NCBI GenBank assembly: GCA_007117185.1
Contig: SKHA01000052.1
Coordinates: forward strand, 1-9,139
Source: Spirochaeta sp.
GTDB lineage: Bacteria; Spirochaetota; Spirochaetia; DSM-27196; Alkalispirochaetaceae
Length of the DNA stretch: 9,139 bases
Direction of reading: 5' to 3'
Position numbers and translations under genes: made by a program. Below are positions 8,972-9,139 of the stretch, piece by piece. Numbering within the stretch: position 1 is the stretch's first letter; every line of letters begins with the position of its first letter. A model generated the notes under the pieces. The model saw nothing but the letters and a program-made list of their open reading frames with translations, had not been told where the DNA came from and searched no databases.

Positions 8972-9043
8972 TAGCCCGTAGGGGAATCGAACCCCTGTTT
9001 CGGGAATGAGAATCCCGCGTCCTAGCCGCTAGACGAACAGGCC
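8972..9043 (-). tRNA. tRNA-Glu (anticodon CTC)
   Basis: The 72-base cloverleaf reads on the minus strand from G at 9043. The acceptor GGCCTGT pairs with ACGGGCT (two G-U pairs), with discriminator A at 8972. The D arm is GTCT/GGAC. The anticodon stem CGGGA/TCCCG encloses the loop TTCTCAT, giving anticodon CTC for GAG codons. The T arm is CAGGGGTTCGATTCCCCT. CCA is not encoded. It lies 6 bases downstream of tRNA-Gln and 20 bases upstream of tex on the same strand, so it was probably cut from a joint transcript. Confidence 0.95.
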
Positions 9044-9049
9044 AATGTA

Positions 9050-9121
9050 CTTCCCGGGGAGGACTTGAACCCCCACTGTCAGAGCCAGAATCTGATGTGC
9101 TACCAATTACACCACCGGGAA
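9050..9121 (-). tRNA. tRNA-Gln (anticodon CTG)
   Basis: The 72-base cloverleaf reads on the minus strand from T at 9121. The acceptor TTCCCGG pairs perfectly with CCGGGAA. The U1-A72 pair and the G discriminator (9050) are typical bacterial glutamine identity features. The anticodon stem TCAGA/TCTGA encloses TTCTGGC, giving anticodon CTG for CAG codons. The T stem is GGGGG/CCTCC with one G-U pair, and the variable loop is the 4-base CAGT. CCA is not encoded. A CTG isoacceptor implies a separate TTG tRNA elsewhere in the genome. Confidence 0.95.
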
Positions 9122-9133
9122 CTGACAGAGCGC

Positions 9134-9139
9134 ATACTA
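9134..9139 (-). promoter_or_regulatory. Possible -10 element of the tRNA-Gln/Glu-tex transcript
   Basis: On the minus strand, TAGTAT (4 of 6 to TATAAT) ends 12 bases before the first base of tRNA-Gln. It is followed by the GC-rich discriminator GCGCTC, which is common at stable-RNA promoters under stringent control. The -35 element would lie beyond the window edge, so this cannot be confirmed. Confidence 0.3.

Overview
The window is GC-rich (about 60% by eye) bacterial chromosomal DNA, almost entirely coding, with two converging gene blocks and no sign of mobile DNA, CRISPR arrays or rRNA. A periplasmic thiol-redox pair (TlpA/ResA-like protein plus CcdA) and a secreted SPOR-domain protein point to a bacterium with an outer membrane or periplasm. 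The SPOR protein has a degenerate RlpA-like N-terminus joined to a very long Pro/Glu linker, which from memory resembles proteins of free-living Spirochaetes. That placement is an inference and weak; no marker gene here fixes the phylum.

Left block (+ strand, 1-1570): the C-terminal end of a TlpA/ResA-like thioredoxin, then ccdA (transmembrane electron carrier) 5 bases later, then fabZ (3-hydroxyacyl-ACP dehydratase) after a 34-base gap. The first two genes form a cytochrome c maturation or periplasmic disulfide-reduction pair. fabZ may read through from them or start from a good-looking promoter lying over the end of ccdA.

Right block (- strand, 9121 down to 1616), in transcription order: tRNA-Gln(CTG), tRNA-Glu(CTC), tex, a divergent ADP-ribosylglycohydrolase (ARH)/J1-crystallin-like gene, recQ, and a long SPOR-domain cell-envelope gene. 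Spacings are tight: 6 bases between the tRNAs, 20 from tRNA-Glu to tex, 3 from tex to the ARH-like gene, an ATGA overlap into recQ, then 92 bases before the SPOR gene. The 92-base gap is the only sizeable one in the block. It carries an 11-bp inverted repeat that would mask the SPOR gene's ribosome binding site. The two blocks meet tail to tail at 1571-1615.

Most genes are ordinary housekeeping functions. The points worth a second look are the translational coupling of an ADP-ribosylglycohydrolase-like protein to RecQ downstream of Tex, the altered metal-site motif in that protein, the SD-masking hairpin, the lysine- and cysteine-free mature SPOR protein, and the hairpin and tiny ORF at the tex start directly behind the tRNAs. 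There is no strong evidence of a new defence or mobile system.
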